A stretch of DNA of 64,000 nt, taken from Maribacter aquimaris. GTDB lineage: Bacteria; Bacteroidota; Bacteroidia; Flavobacteriales; Flavobacteriaceae. Positions 43,799 through 53,241 of this stretch are shown here, one piece after another. A model generated the notes under the pieces. The model did no database searches and had not been told where the DNA came from. It was given only the letters and a program-made list of their open reading frames with translations. Positions within the stretch are counted from its first letter, which is position 1, and each line of letters opens with the position of its first letter. A program made the translations under genes and the position numbers. Location of the stretch: contig NZ_JABTCF010000013.1 of the NCBI RefSeq assembly GCF_014596745.1, forward strand, positions 98,082-162,081. Reading direction: 5' to 3'.

Positions 43799-46105
43799 AT
43801 GGATGACGAATTTTATAGGAAAGTATCCCTTTATGGATCCAAAACCTTTACCAATATTAAATTAACGGCACCTGCGGATTATGCTGCCGGAATCCCTGGG
43901 GTAAAGGCTGCTTTAGCCCATACATTAAAGGAGATGGGTGCCATACGTACCTTCAAGGCTTTATCGAAAATGAACCAAAACGATGGATTCGAGTGTCCCA
44001 GTTGTGCTTGGCCGGATCCTGATAAACCTTCAAAAATTGGGGAATTCTGTGAAAATGGAGCCAAGGCGTTGGCTGATGAGGCCACGACCCAATATGTCGG
44101 TAGGGATTTTTTTAAGCAACATTCCGTTGAAGAACTTTCAGACCATTCCGATTTTGAATTGAATAAATTGGGTAGACTTATAGAACCTTTGGTCTTACGA
44201 CCTGGAAAGGTGCATTATGAACCTATTCCATGGGAAGATGCCTTTGCGCTTATTGCATCCCAATTACACAAATTGTCTTCCCCGGATGAGGCTATTTTTT
44301 ATACTTCGGGTCGTTCAAGTAACGAGGCGGCTTTTTTATATGGAATGTTCGCAAGGGCTTTTGGTACCAATAATATGCCTGATTGCTCCAACATGTGCCA
44401 CGAAAGTAGTGGCGTGGCCTTATCGCAAACTTTGGGTATTGGTAAAGGTTCTGTAAAACTGGAAGATCTTCATGGGGCCGAAGTCATCATTGTGGCTGGA
44501 CAGAATCCCGGTACCAATCATCCCCGTATGCTTTCCGCTTTGGAAAAATGCAAGGAGAATGGGGGTAAAATCATCAGTGTCAATCCGTTGTTGGAATCCG
44601 GTCTTGTCAATTTCAAGAATCCACAAAGTGTAAAAGGTATGGTGGGTGGCGGAGAAAATCTTACAGATCTACATTTGCAAGTGAAGATCAATCAGGATAT
44701 TCCCTTAATAAAGGCCATTATCAAAAAACTGGACGATCTTGATGCCTCCAATGGTTTGGTGTTCGACCATGATTTTATCGAAGATTCCGTGGACGGTTAT
44801 GAAATGTTGAAGAAAGACCTTCAGCAGTATGATCTTGGGAAGCTTATCGAATTGTCTGGGGTGGCCGAAGATAAAATAAATGAAGCCGTTCAACTGCTGT
44901 CATCCAAATCAAAGATCGTGGTATGTTGGGCCATGGGGCTTACCCAACACAAAAATGGGGTAGCCACCATTCAGGAATATGTAAATTTATTATTGCTTAA
45001 AGGAGCCATAGGAAAACCCTTTGCGGGTACTTGCCCGGTACGTGGACATAGCAATGTACAAGGGGATCGGAGTGTGGGTATTATGCATTATGTAAACAAG
45101 GGCCTAAATAAAAAAATCGAAAAGCATTTGGGTTTTGTCCCACCCGATAAAGAAGGCTATGATGTCGTTGGGGCTATGAAGGCGATGCATGATGGGGATG
45201 GAAAAGTATTCGTTTGCCTTGGGGGAAATTTTCTTATGGCGGCCAGTGATACGGAATATACGGCCAAGGCCATGCAAAAATGTGAACTCACAGTGCAGAT
45301 CAGTACAAAACTCAATCGTTCGCATTTGGTAACAGGTAAAACAGCATTGATCTTACCTACTTTCGGTCGGTCGGAAAAAGACATGAAAAACGGCAAACAA
45401 CGTTATATAACCATAGAGAATAGTATGGGACGGGTACGGCAATCCAAGGGATTGTTACAACCGGCTTCAGAAAATATAAAAAGTGAGCCCGATATTATCG
45501 CAGAAATGGCCGACACCTTTTTTAAGGATGGACATCCTTTGGATTGGAAGGCCTTGGGTGAGGATTACGATTTGATCCGGGCGTATATCGATAAGGTGGT
45601 AAAAGGGTTTGATAGTTCTTTGGAAAATTTAAAGGGATCGGGCTATTATTTGCCGAATAATGTGCGGGAACGTGATTTTAGTATGTTGCCCAATGGTAAG
45701 GCCCAGTTGACCAGGAACGTGTTGCCCGAGCATGTACTTGCAAAAGATGAATTTCTATTGATGACCATTCGCTCCCATGACCAGTTCAATACGACGATTT
45801 ATGGTTTGGATGATCGGTATAGGGGTGTTTATAATGAAAGAAGGGTCTTGTTTATGAATGAAAGGGATATGGGACGGCAGGGATGGCAAAAACTGGACGT
45901 CGTCGACATTCATAGTCTATACGATAACACCCAAAGGACAGCCCATAAATTTTTAGTTGTTCCCTATAATATTCCCGAAGGGAATCTCGGGGCTTATTTT
46001 CCTGAAACCAATGTCCTGGTACCGTACAATCATTTTGCGGATAAGAGCAAGACACCCATTAGTAAATCGATCGTGGTGAGGTTGACAAGGTCTGACACCA
46101 ACTAA
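43799..46105 (+). CDS. FdhF/YdeP-family molybdopterin oxidoreductase
   Basis: The 768-aa protein is similar to the YdeP/FdhF-like alpha subunits. The N-terminal region has ECPSCAWPDPDKPSKIGEFC (Cys residues that may bind a cluster). Molybdopterin-domain segments include TSGRSSNEAAFLYGMFARAFGTNN, NMCHESSG (a Cys at the position where the metal ligand is expected), GQNPGTNHPRM and FAGTCPVRGHSN. A molybdopterin-dinucleotide-binding C-terminal domain ends the protein. No signal peptide, so cytoplasmic. The substrate of this subfamily is not established. The stop codon lies inside the first copy of the short element that also surrounds the next two genes. Confidence 0.88.
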   Translation: MDDEFYRKVSLYGSKTFTNIKLTAPADYAAGIPGVKAALAHTLKEMGAIRTFKALSKMNQNDGFECPSCAWPDPDKPSKIGEFCENGAKALADEATTQYVGRDFFKQHSVEELSDHSDFELNKLGRLIEPLVLRPGKVHYEPIPWEDAFALIASQLHKLSSPDEAIFYTSGRSSNEAAFLYGMFARAFGTNNMPDCSNMCHESSGVALSQTLGIGKGSVKLEDLHGAEVIIVAGQNPGTNHPRMLSALEKCKENGGKIISVNPLLESGLVNFKNPQSVKGMVGGGENLTDLHLQVKINQDIPLIKAIIKKLDDLDASNGLVFDHDFIEDSVDGYEMLKKDLQQYDLGKLIELSGVAEDKINEAVQLLSSKSKIVVCWAMGLTQHKNGVATIQEYVNLLLLKGAIGKPFAGTCPVRGHSNVQGDRSVGIMHYVNKGLNKKIEKHLGFVPPDKEGYDVVGAMKAMHDGDGKVFVCLGGNFLMAASDTEYTAKAMQKCELTVQISTKLNRSHLVTGKTALILPTFGRSEKDMKNGKQRYITIENSMGRVRQSKGLLQPASENIKSEPDIIAEMADTFFKDGHPLDWKALGEDYDLIRAYIDKVVKGFDSSLENLKGSGYYLPNNVRERDFSMLPNGKAQLTRNVLPEHVLAKDEFLLMTIRSHDQFNTTIYGLDDRYRGVYNERRVLFMNERDMGRQGWQKLDVVDIHSLYDNTQRTAHKFLVVPYNIPEGNLGAYFPETNVLVPYNHFADKSKTPISKSIVVRLTRSDTN

Positions 46106-46198
46106 AAAGAGTCCGATCAATGAAGACCAGACTCTTTTACGAGAACACTATATGAAAATGAAAAAAATTTATTTCGTTTTTATTACATAGTAAATGTA
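46100..46198 (+). repeat. Short element copy A (hairpin plus 12-codon open frame), at the fdhF 3' end
   Basis: It begins with AACTAA (last codon and stop of the FdhF-like gene). A hairpin with AAAAGAGTC (46105-46113) and GACTCTTTT (46130-46138) follows, which is probably the gene's terminator. A tiny frame at 46152-46190 then reads MKMKKIYFVFIT. It is about 95 percent like copies B (48461) and C (50827) up to 46198, then similarity falls. Confidence 0.8.
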
Positions 46199-46456
46199 CC
46201 CAGCCCTTCCCTTTAGAAAAAAGAATTGATGCGTAGCAAGCAAATCTTGTGGTGAACACCTGTTTTTATGTTTTTTAATGGATTATCATCTTTTTTAGGA
46301 TTCCTTTTCACAGGAATTCACCTTCGTTCAATAGGGAAAACCGAATAGGTGTAGCTATGGGTTCTCTTTTAAGGCAAAAAAAGGAAGAAGTATTATCGTG
46401 CAGCGGCAATGATTATCGTTTTATGGCGTTTAACAAAATCAATAAACAATCAAATT
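46199..46456. other. Leader region of the first DUF5018-like lipoprotein gene
   Basis: About 260 bases without a gene. The part near 46210-46260 is distantly similar to the sequence after copy B, as expected of an old duplication. No clear TAnnTTTG promoter was found here. Confidence 0.4.
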
Positions 46457-48370
46457 ATGCTCAAAAATCCCCTAACTTTTGTTCTAATGACGATGTTGTT
46501 CATAGGATGTTCCAAAAGTGAATCCACAAATCCTACGATTATTCCTGAGGAAATCCTAAGCGAAGCCAAGGAAATATCATCGTTTAAGATTACACTTGGC
46601 AGTGAGGAATATACGGGCATAATAAGGAATGACAGTGTTTTGTACACATTCCCAGCTACTACCGATTTAACGGCATTGGCACCTGTAATCACTTTTTCTG
46701 AGAAAGCCGAAATTGATCCCGCGTCCGGGGAAACTGTTGATTTTACCAATCCGGTTAAATACACGGTGACGGCCGAGGATGAATCCAAAAAGGAATATAT
46801 GGCCGTTTTGGATACCTATGATTCCGAAAAGGAGATCAAATGGGTTTCGTTTGAGGTTTCCGGTTCCTATAGCAGGGGAATATACGCCCAAAATCCTGCA
46901 GATATAGATACCCTGTATTATACGTTCACCTATGCGGATATAACTGATTTACAAGCGGAGATTGAAGTTTCGGAGGGGGCTACGATTGAGCCTGATCCTG
47001 CTGGAATAAGCGATTATTCTTCTCCGGTAAAGTTTACGGTAACCGGGGCCGATGGGACGACGGACGAGGTTTTAATATGGGCAAGGAACTGGACTTTGAA
47101 ACAATTGAAAATAGACGGATTTGTCTATAATGAATTTGATGAAGTTGCTTCAGGAGGTGATATTACATTTGAAGTGAACGAACTAACGCCCTATCAAGAT
47201 AGCATTCAAGTACGATTGTTCAGTGAACTGGAATCCTTTGATCTCGAAATCAAGAGTATCAATGAAGAGACCAAGGAAATAACGGCGACCCTACCCGAAT
47301 CCTATACAAATAATAGATTTGCATTGGAAGTTTCGATAGCAAGTGATAATACGGATGAATCTGACGGATTTAGGCTACTCAACGGAAAATTGAACTTTAC
47401 AGAAGTAATGACCCCGTACAATAACGGAAACCCGATACCCATTGAAACAGCCGTTTGGCCAGGGCATTATTTAGACATTTTTGTGTATTTAAAGGATGAT
47501 GCCGTTGATGATCATGAATTTTTCCTCCTAAAAGATGGCATTTATTACGCAATGGCAGTGAAGCAAACCTTTAATAATTTTATAACAACTGGGGTTAGGG
47601 TCGAAATGCCTGATCTTCCGGATATATTGCCTGAAGGTGGTACCGATTACAAACTAGTGATACGTAATGTTGAAGGGGAAGAAACTTTTGATTTAACCAA
47701 TAGTGAGGGCAATAAAATCAATGTAGTTTTGGCTCAAGCGCCGGAGGTGAATTCATTAAGTACCTATACCGTGCAAAAGGATGGGACTTTTAAGATTATT
47801 GGTGAGAATTTATCTGTAGGGCCGATTATTGGGTATACCAATTCATCGATTTTGGGTGATAGGAGTAGAATAAGACTTAGTGATGCGCAAGGAAGCAGTT
47901 ATTATGTATATAGTGACACTGTGGATGCTAACGGAAACCTCGTTATTGATCTGTCCTCGCGATCTTATATGCCTTCCGGTTCGTATGGGATATTTTTCTC
48001 AAGTAATGTGAAGTTGTTTTCGGAAGTTGAGACGGGTCTAACGGTAACGGTAACACAACCACCATCAGAGCATCCTAGCTTAGAGGTGTCAAATGCTAAA
48101 TTATATGGTAAAAACCATGGAAGCTTACCGAAACAGATTCTTTTGACCTTTAATGAGAATATTGATAATTATAACATTAAAAGTATTGTAACAGGCAGGG
48201 AAGAAGCTGTTGTCATCGAGAATTATTTTTTCTACCCGACAACGGTTCTTACAGGGGCCTTGACCGATGATGCATACGATCTTACTTGGCGTGACCGGGA
48301 TGGTTATGTCGTTGTAGAGGATAACGGCGTAGATTATAGGATTTATTTCACATTGCAAATGGAATTCTAG
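46457..48370 (+). CDS. DUF5018-like surface lipoprotein, first tandem paralogue
   Basis: 637 aa, starting at the ATG at 46457, which opens a lipoprotein signal (MLKNPLTFVLMTMLFIGCSK, lipobox IGC). Two DUF5018-like repeats follow (about residues 28-125, EISSFKITLGSEEYTGII; and about 127-220, KWVSFEVSGSYSRGIY). The later beta domains are IPT-like (GTFKIIGENLSVGPIIGYTN). An acidic, all-beta protein probably shown at the cell surface; ligand unknown. It ends in its own terminator at 48392-48429. Its near twin lies 2.36 kb downstream. Confidence 0.82.
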   Translation: MLKNPLTFVLMTMLFIGCSKSESTNPTIIPEEILSEAKEISSFKITLGSEEYTGIIRNDSVLYTFPATTDLTALAPVITFSEKAEIDPASGETVDFTNPVKYTVTAEDESKKEYMAVLDTYDSEKEIKWVSFEVSGSYSRGIYAQNPADIDTLYYTFTYADITDLQAEIEVSEGATIEPDPAGISDYSSPVKFTVTGADGTTDEVLIWARNWTLKQLKIDGFVYNEFDEVASGGDITFEVNELTPYQDSIQVRLFSELESFDLEIKSINEETKEITATLPESYTNNRFALEVSIASDNTDESDGFRLLNGKLNFTEVMTPYNNGNPIPIETAVWPGHYLDIFVYLKDDAVDDHEFFLLKDGIYYAMAVKQTFNNFITTGVRVEMPDLPDILPEGGTDYKLVIRNVEGEETFDLTNSEGNKINVVLAQAPEVNSLSTYTVQKDGTFKIIGENLSVGPIIGYTNSSILGDRSRIRLSDAQGSSYYVYSDTVDANGNLVIDLSSRSYMPSGSYGIFFSSNVKLFSEVETGLTVTVTQPPSEHPSLEVSNAKLYGKNHGSLPKQILLTFNENIDNYNIKSIVTGREEAVVIENYFFYPTTVLTGALTDDAYDLTWRDRDGYVVVEDNGVDYRIYFTLQMEF

Positions 48371-48391
48371 AGCAGGTCTAAATGTGTTTAG

Positions 48392-48429
48392 AATGCCCCA
48401 ATTCAATATATGTATTGATTTGGGGCATT
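48392..48429 (+). terminator. Terminator of the first DUF5018-like gene
   Basis: AATGCCCCAA (48392-48401) pairs with TTGGGGCATT (48420-48429), followed by TTT. It ends the first paralogue 22 bases after its stop codon and precedes copy B of the short element. Confidence 0.75.
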
Positions 48430-48460
48430 TTTAATGGATACTATTTTTGAATGTTTTCCA

Positions 48461-48616
48461 AACTAAAAAGAGTCCGATCAATGAAGACCGGACTCTTTTA
48501 CGAGAACACTATATGAAAATGAAAATTTTTTATTTCGTTTTTATTACATAGTAAAAGTATACTACAGGATCCGGCGATGAAAAGAAATGATGTGAAGTAC
48601 ACAAAAGTTGTGGTGT
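48461..48616 (+). repeat. Short element copy B, between the tandem lipoprotein genes
   Basis: 156 bases identical to copy C (50827-50982) and similar to copy A. It has an 11-bp stem (AAAAGAGTCCG at 48466-48476, CGGACTCTTTT at 48489-48499) and the 12-codon frame MKMKIFYFVFIT at 48513-48551. It lies after the terminator of the first lipoprotein gene, so it is not that gene's main terminator. Confidence 0.85.
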
Positions 48617-48822
48617 ATATCTATTTCTTTGTTTTTCAGAGGGTAACTATCTTTTACTGGGTGACTTTCCACTTTTGTTAAACATTTGTTGGTTGGTAAA
48701 AATCGGAAAGTTGCGACTCAGTGTTTTCCCTTTCGGTTAAAAAAATTGGATAGCCTATAAAATACAGGGGCAATGATTGTGGTTTTATTCCGTTATTTCC
48801 ATTCAATAAAATCAACAAAATT
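48617..48822. other. Leader region of the second DUF5018-like lipoprotein gene
   Basis: About 200 bases after copy B without a gene. It shares blocks with the leader of the first paralogue but I see no certain promoter. Confidence 0.4.
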
Positions 48823-50739
48823 ATGTTTAAAAATCCCCTAGCCCTTTTTCTTTTGACATTACTGTTTATAGGATGTTCAAAAAATGAATCTAATGAATCC
48901 CCCGAAATTCCAGAAGAGGAGATTTTGAGTGATGCCAAAGAAATTATCTCATTTAAAGTTAGTCTTGACTCGGAGGTTTATACTGCCATTATTAGGAATG
49001 ATAGTATCTTTTACACGTTTCCATCGACTGCGGATCTAACAGGATTGGCACCCGTAATAACCTATTCTGAAAAAGCGGGTATAGAACCTGCCTCGGAAGA
49101 AGTTGTGGATTTTACCGATCCGGTTAAATATACGGTAACGGCTGAAGATGATTCCAAAAAAGAATATATGGCTGTTTTGGACAAATATGATTCCGAAAAC
49201 GAGATTAAATGGGTTTCATTTGATGTTTCTGGGTCTTATAGCAGTGGAATATACAATCAAAATCCTGCGGATATTGATACCTTGTATTATACGTTCACTT
49301 ATGCTGATATAACTGATTTACAAGCGCAGATGGAGGTTTCCGAAGGAGCTACTTTAGAGCCTGATCCAGCTGGAATAAGTGATTATTCCTCTCCTGTCAA
49401 ATATACCGTAACAGGAGTCGATGGAACATCAAACGAGATTTTTGTTTTGGCCAAGAATTGGCCCCTTAAAGCATTGAAAATAGACGGCTTTGTCGATAGT
49501 GAATTTGCCGATGTTCCTTTAGGTGGGGATATTACCTTCGAGGTGAATGAGTTAACGCCATATCGTGATAGTATTCAGGTACGGTTGTTCAGTGAGTTGG
49601 AATCCTTCGACCTTGAAGTTAAGGGCATTAATGAAGAAACCAAGGAAATAACGGCAACCTTGCCCGAGGATTATACGAATAATAGATTTGCTTTGGAAGT
49701 GTCGATTGCTAGTGACAATACCGATGAATCTGATGGGTTTAGGTTATTAAAAGGAAAATCGAATTTTACAAGGGTAGTAACCCCTTATAACGATGGTAAT
49801 CCAATACCTGTTGAAAAAGCGATTTGGCCGGGACATTATTTAGATTTGTACGTTTATATCAAAGATGACGCGGTGGACGATCATCAGTTTTTCCTTTTAA
49901 AGGATGGTATCTATTATGAATTGATCAAGAAGGATGACTATAACGTTTCCATTACGTCGGGTGTACGGGTCGAGATGCCCGAGCTTCCAGATGTGTTACC
50001 TGCGGAAGGCACCGATTATAAGTTAGTGATACGTAATGCGGATGGAGAGGAACTATTTGATTTAACCAATAGTGAAGGAAATAAGATAGAGGTTGTTTTC
50101 GCCAAGGAGCCGGTGGTCAATTCATTAAGTGTTGATACGGTTCGTAAAGATGGGACTTTTAAGATATTGGGCGAGAACCTGTTCAATGGACCCGTTATTG
50201 GTTATACCAACTCATCTTTTTTAAGGACAAGAAGTAATGTATTGCTTAATGATGGTATGAACAACTATTATTATGTATATAGTGAGGAGGTAGATGCTAA
50301 CGGAAACCTTATCGTTGATCTTTCCACTCGATCGTATATGCCTACAGGCACTTATAATGTAGCCTATTCCAGTAACTATACGGTGTATCCTCTAGAATAT
50401 ATCGGTTATAGTATCACCTTGACACAGCTGCCGTCAGAGCATCCAACATTGGAGGTTGCCGAGTCAAAGCTTTATAGCGATAGTAATGGCTTAACGCCGA
50501 AACAGATGCTTTTGACCTTTAATGGGAATATTGAAAACTACAATGTAAAGCGCATCGTTACAGGTAAAAATGAGGCGGTATTGGTAGAGAATTATTTAAC
50601 TTATCCTACCACAGTTTTGACAGGATCTTTGTCAAATGAGGATTATGACCTAACTGTGAATGATCGCGATGGTTATGTTGTTGTCGAGGATAATGGTATT
50701 GAGTATAAAATCTATTTCACCATGCAATTGGAGGACTAA
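48823..50739 (+). CDS. DUF5018-like surface lipoprotein, second tandem paralogue
   Basis: 638 aa, with the lipoprotein signal MFKNPLALFLLTLLFIGCSK and the same domain order as the gene at 46457: two DUF5018-like repeats (EIISFKVSLDSEVYTAII; KWVSFDVSGSYSSGIY), then IPT-like beta domains (GTFKILGENLFNGPVIGYTN). The two proteins are nearly equal in length and similar throughout. The most diverged stretch is about residues 465-490, within the IPT-like region. The gene lies between copies B and C of the short element and has its own terminator downstream. Function unknown; probably surface-exposed. Confidence 0.82.
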   Translation: MFKNPLALFLLTLLFIGCSKNESNESPEIPEEEILSDAKEIISFKVSLDSEVYTAIIRNDSIFYTFPSTADLTGLAPVITYSEKAGIEPASEEVVDFTDPVKYTVTAEDDSKKEYMAVLDKYDSENEIKWVSFDVSGSYSSGIYNQNPADIDTLYYTFTYADITDLQAQMEVSEGATLEPDPAGISDYSSPVKYTVTGVDGTSNEIFVLAKNWPLKALKIDGFVDSEFADVPLGGDITFEVNELTPYRDSIQVRLFSELESFDLEVKGINEETKEITATLPEDYTNNRFALEVSIASDNTDESDGFRLLKGKSNFTRVVTPYNDGNPIPVEKAIWPGHYLDLYVYIKDDAVDDHQFFLLKDGIYYELIKKDDYNVSITSGVRVEMPELPDVLPAEGTDYKLVIRNADGEELFDLTNSEGNKIEVVFAKEPVVNSLSVDTVRKDGTFKILGENLFNGPVIGYTNSSFLRTRSNVLLNDGMNNYYYVYSEEVDANGNLIVDLSTRSYMPTGTYNVAYSSNYTVYPLEYIGYSITLTQLPSEHPTLEVAESKLYSDSNGLTPKQMLLTFNGNIENYNVKRIVTGKNEAVLVENYLTYPTTVLTGSLSNEDYDLTVNDRDGYVVVEDNGIEYKIYFTMQLED

Positions 50740-50764
50740 TAAAAGAGCTATCCAAAGAAGTACT

Positions 50765-50802
50765 AATGCCCTGGGTAAATCAATGTATTTATCAAGGGCA
50801 TT
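50765..50802 (+). terminator. Terminator of the second DUF5018-like gene
   Basis: AATGCCCT (50765-50772) pairs with AGGGCATT (50795-50802), followed by a run of T. It corresponds in position to the terminator at 48392 but differs in sequence. Confidence 0.7.
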
Positions 50803-50826
50803 TTTTTGTAAGTGGGGTATTGTTAT

Positions 50827-50982
50827 AACTAAAAAGAGTCCGATCAATGAAGACCGGACTCTTTTACGAGAACACTATATGAAAATGAAAATTTTTTATT
50901 TCGTTTTTATTACATAGTAAAAGTATACTACAGGATCCGGCGATGAAAAGAAATGATGTGAAGTACACAAAAGTTGTGGTGT
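50827..50982 (+). repeat. Short element copy C, without a following paralogue
   Basis: 156 bases identical to copy B at 48461, including the 11-bp hairpin and the frame MKMKIFYFVFIT (50879-50917). Downstream there is no lipoprotein gene; the next gene is the convergent acyl-CoA dehydrogenase gene. It therefore marks the far boundary of the tandem duplication or a lost third copy. The remaining 100 bases to 51086 hold nothing I can call. Confidence 0.85.
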
Positions 50983-51086
50983 TTGCCTTAGATTTTGTTT
51001 TGAATGCTCAAGACAAGTTGCTTTAGGAAACACCGAGGACCGTCAATAACGGATAATCTTTAAAACGTAGGAACGATGTCTTTTTG

Positions 51087-52262
51087 CTAAAAGGCGGGTA
51101 TTCCCGTAATATCTGCTCCTGTGATCAATAGGTGAATGTCGTGCGTTCCTTCATAGGTAATAACACTTTCGAGGTTCATCATATGTCGCATAATACTGTA
51201 GTCGCCGGTAATACCCATGGCACCTAATACCTGTCTTGCTTCTCTGGCTATTTTTAATGCCATGTCCACGTTGTTGCGTTTGGCCATGGAGATTTGTGCC
51301 GTAGTAGCGCGGCCTTCATTCTTTAATTGTCCCAATCGAAAGGCCAACAATTGGGCTTTGGTGATCTCGGTGATCATTTCGGCCAATTTTTTCTGTTGTA
51401 GTTGTTTGGCTGCAATGGGTTTCCCGAATTGGATTCGTTCCTTGGCATACCGCAGTGCCGTATCGTAACAATCCATAGCGGCCCCAATGGCACCCCAAGC
51501 TATACCATATCGGGCAGAATCCAGGCAACCTAAAGGAGCACCAAGGCCATTTTTGCCCGGCAACAAATTTTCTTTAGGAACTTTTACATTGTCGAAAATC
51601 AATTCCCCAGTGGCCGATGCCCGTAACGACCATTTGCCATGGGTTTCCGGGGTAGAGAAGCCTTCCATGCCACGTTCAACGATTAGTCCATGAATACGAC
51701 CTTCCTCATTTTTTGCCCATACAACGGCAATATCCGCAAAGGGGGAATTCGAGATCCAGAGTTTTGCTCCGTTCAAAAGAAAATGGTCGCCCATATCCTT
51801 GAACTTGGTTTCCATACCCGACGGATTTGAACCATGGTTGGGTTCGGTAAGGCCAAAGCAGCCCATAAATTCCCCAGAAGCCAACTTGGGTAAATATTTT
51901 TTGCGTTGTTCCTCAGTCCCATATTGGAAAATAGGATACATAACCAGTGACGATTGTACAGAGGCTGTAGAGCGTACCCCGCTATCCCCACGTTCAATCT
52001 CTTGCATTATGAGTCCGTAACTTATCTGGTCTAATCCAGCGCCCCCATATTCTTCTGGAATATAAGGTCCAAAGGCCCCGATTTCGGCCAATCCCCCTAA
52101 AATATGTTTAGGAAATTCCGCTTTTTGGGCATACTCTTCAATGATGGGTGAAATGTCCCGTTTGACCCATTGGCGGGCAGCATCGCGTACCAACAGATGT
52201 TCTTCGGACAATAGATCATCTAAATTGTAATAATCGGGAGATTCAAATAGGTCAGGCTTCAT
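51087..52262 (-). CDS. gcdH: Acyl-CoA dehydrogenase, glutaryl-CoA dehydrogenase type
   Basis: The 391-aa flavoenzyme has the acyl-CoA dehydrogenase motifs FGLTEPNHGSNPSGMETK (FAD/substrate), WISNSPFAD and RIQFGKPIA. The catalytic base is in VITYEGTHDIHLL near residue 370, in the position of Glu370 of glutaryl-CoA dehydrogenases. The N-terminal part DLLSEEHLLVRDAARQWV also fits that branch. It would convert glutaryl-CoA to crotonyl-CoA in lysine and tryptophan breakdown. The promoter at 52279-52310 drives it directly. Confidence 0.9.
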   Translation of the reverse strand: MKPDLFESPDYYNLDDLLSEEHLLVRDAARQWVKRDISPIIEEYAQKAEFPKHILGGLAEIGAFGPYIPEEYGGAGLDQISYGLIMQEIERGDSGVRSTASVQSSLVMYPIFQYGTEEQRKKYLPKLASGEFMGCFGLTEPNHGSNPSGMETKFKDMGDHFLLNGAKLWISNSPFADIAVVWAKNEEGRIHGLIVERGMEGFSTPETHGKWSLRASATGELIFDNVKVPKENLLPGKNGLGAPLGCLDSARYGIAWGAIGAAMDCYDTALRYAKERIQFGKPIAAKQLQQKKLAEMITEITKAQLLAFRLGQLKNEGRATTAQISMAKRNNVDMALKIAREARQVLGAMGITGDYSIMRHMMNLESVITYEGTHDIHLLITGADITGIPAF

Positions 52263-52278
52263 AGCGATGGATTTTAAT

Positions 52279-52310
52279 CAAATATAGATAAAGAAATATA
52301 ACATATCAAA
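52279..52310 (-). promoter_or_regulatory. Bacteroidota-type promoter of gcdH
   Basis: The minus strand reads TTTG (52310-52307), 20 bases, TATATTTG (52286-52279). Transcription would begin near 52272, leaving a leader of only about ten bases before the ATG at 52262. It sits just before the end of the upstream gene. Confidence 0.6.
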
Positions 52311-52319
52311 GGCTCAATG

Positions 52320-53054
52320 TTACATATTTAAATAAAATGCTTGGGTCAAGGCAGTATAATCATTGGTATATTGGTGTCTTTCCGCCTCAATAATAAGTTC
52401 GTTTTCATCAATTTCATGTTCGATAAATGAAAATTGCAATAAACTTCTTTTTGTGTCAGCCGTCTGCGTGCCCTTTACACGGGTAATTCGTGAAGGGTGA
52501 AGTCCATTTTGGGCGGCCAGGGCAATAAATCGGCTTTCTTCCTTAAAAGGGATAATCGTCGAGAAGGAACCCTCCTTGGTCAATAGTTTTGAAACACCTT
52601 CTACCAATTCATCAAAGGGTAAGGATGTATTTTGTCTTGCGGCGTCCCTAGCGGAATCCCCGCTAGTAACATCTTCTTTATAGAAAGGTGGATTGGATAC
52701 GATGAGGTCGTAAAGTTCGGATTCATCGGGTTCTACTTCCGTGTATTCATCTACAAATTCGTCAAAACCAGCATGAAAACAAAATAAGCGGTCACCCCAT
52801 GGTGAATTTTCAAAATTCTCCGTGCATTGCTCAAAAGCATCACCATCCAATTCTATAGCTTCTATGTTGTCCGCTGCGCTACGTTGCGCTAACATTAATG
52901 CTATAATTCCTGTACCAGAGCCAATATCCAAAATGTTATACGTGTTGTTGTCAATTTCGGTCCATGCCCCTAAAAGAACACCGTCCGTTCCGATTTTCAT
53001 GGCACAGCGATCTTGATGTATTTCGAATTGTTTGAACTTGAAGGGTTTGGTCAT
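52320..53054 (-). CDS. trmN6: tRNA1(Val) adenine-37 N6-methyltransferase (TrmN6/YfiC type)
   Basis: 244 aa starting at the ATG at 53054 (MTKPFKFKQFEIHQDRCAMKIGTDG). The frame stays open upstream to 53333, but that stretch translates a palindromic repeat and is not protein-like. The methyltransferase fold shows motif I ILDIGSGTGIIALMLAQR and the adenine-N6 signature VSNPPFY. KIGTDGVLLGAW is typical of TrmN6. It methylates A37 of a tRNA such as tRNA-Val. It lies between gcdH and a sulfatase gene on the same strand, probably as a separate unit. Confidence 0.88.
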   Translation of the reverse strand: MTKPFKFKQFEIHQDRCAMKIGTDGVLLGAWTEIDNNTYNILDIGSGTGIIALMLAQRSAADNIEAIELDGDAFEQCTENFENSPWGDRLFCFHAGFDEFVDEYTEVEPDESELYDLIVSNPPFYKEDVTSGDSARDAARQNTSLPFDELVEGVSKLLTKEGSFSTIIPFKEESRFIALAAQNGLHPSRITRVKGTQTADTKRSLLQFSFIEHEIDENELIIEAERHQYTNDYTALTQAFYLNM

Positions 53055-53167
53055 ATTGGGTATTGCTGTTTGTTCAGGGTAAAAATAGGGTGTTTTGATA
53101 TTCCTGTCTTTGTAGGGGTCTTTTTTTTCTGAACAAAACATCGTGTTATAGTGTTGTTCTTTACCTG

Positions 53168-53234
53168 ATTCCTGCCTTCGCAGGAATGACAGAACGATGG
53201 ATTTTTGTAAAAGGATTCCTGCCTTCAAAGGAAT
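53168..53234. repeat. Two REP-like palindromes between trmN6 and sulfatase
   Basis: ATTCCTGCCTTCGCAGGAAT at 53168-53187 is nearly a perfect hairpin (ATTCCTGC, loop CTTC, GCAGGAAT). A second, imperfect copy is at 53215-53234 (ATTCCTGCCTTCAAAGGAAT). Both are followed by GACA. This palindrome type is common between flavobacterial genes; it lies just after the stop of the sulfatase gene. Confidence 0.75.
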
Positions 53235-53241
53235 GACAAAA

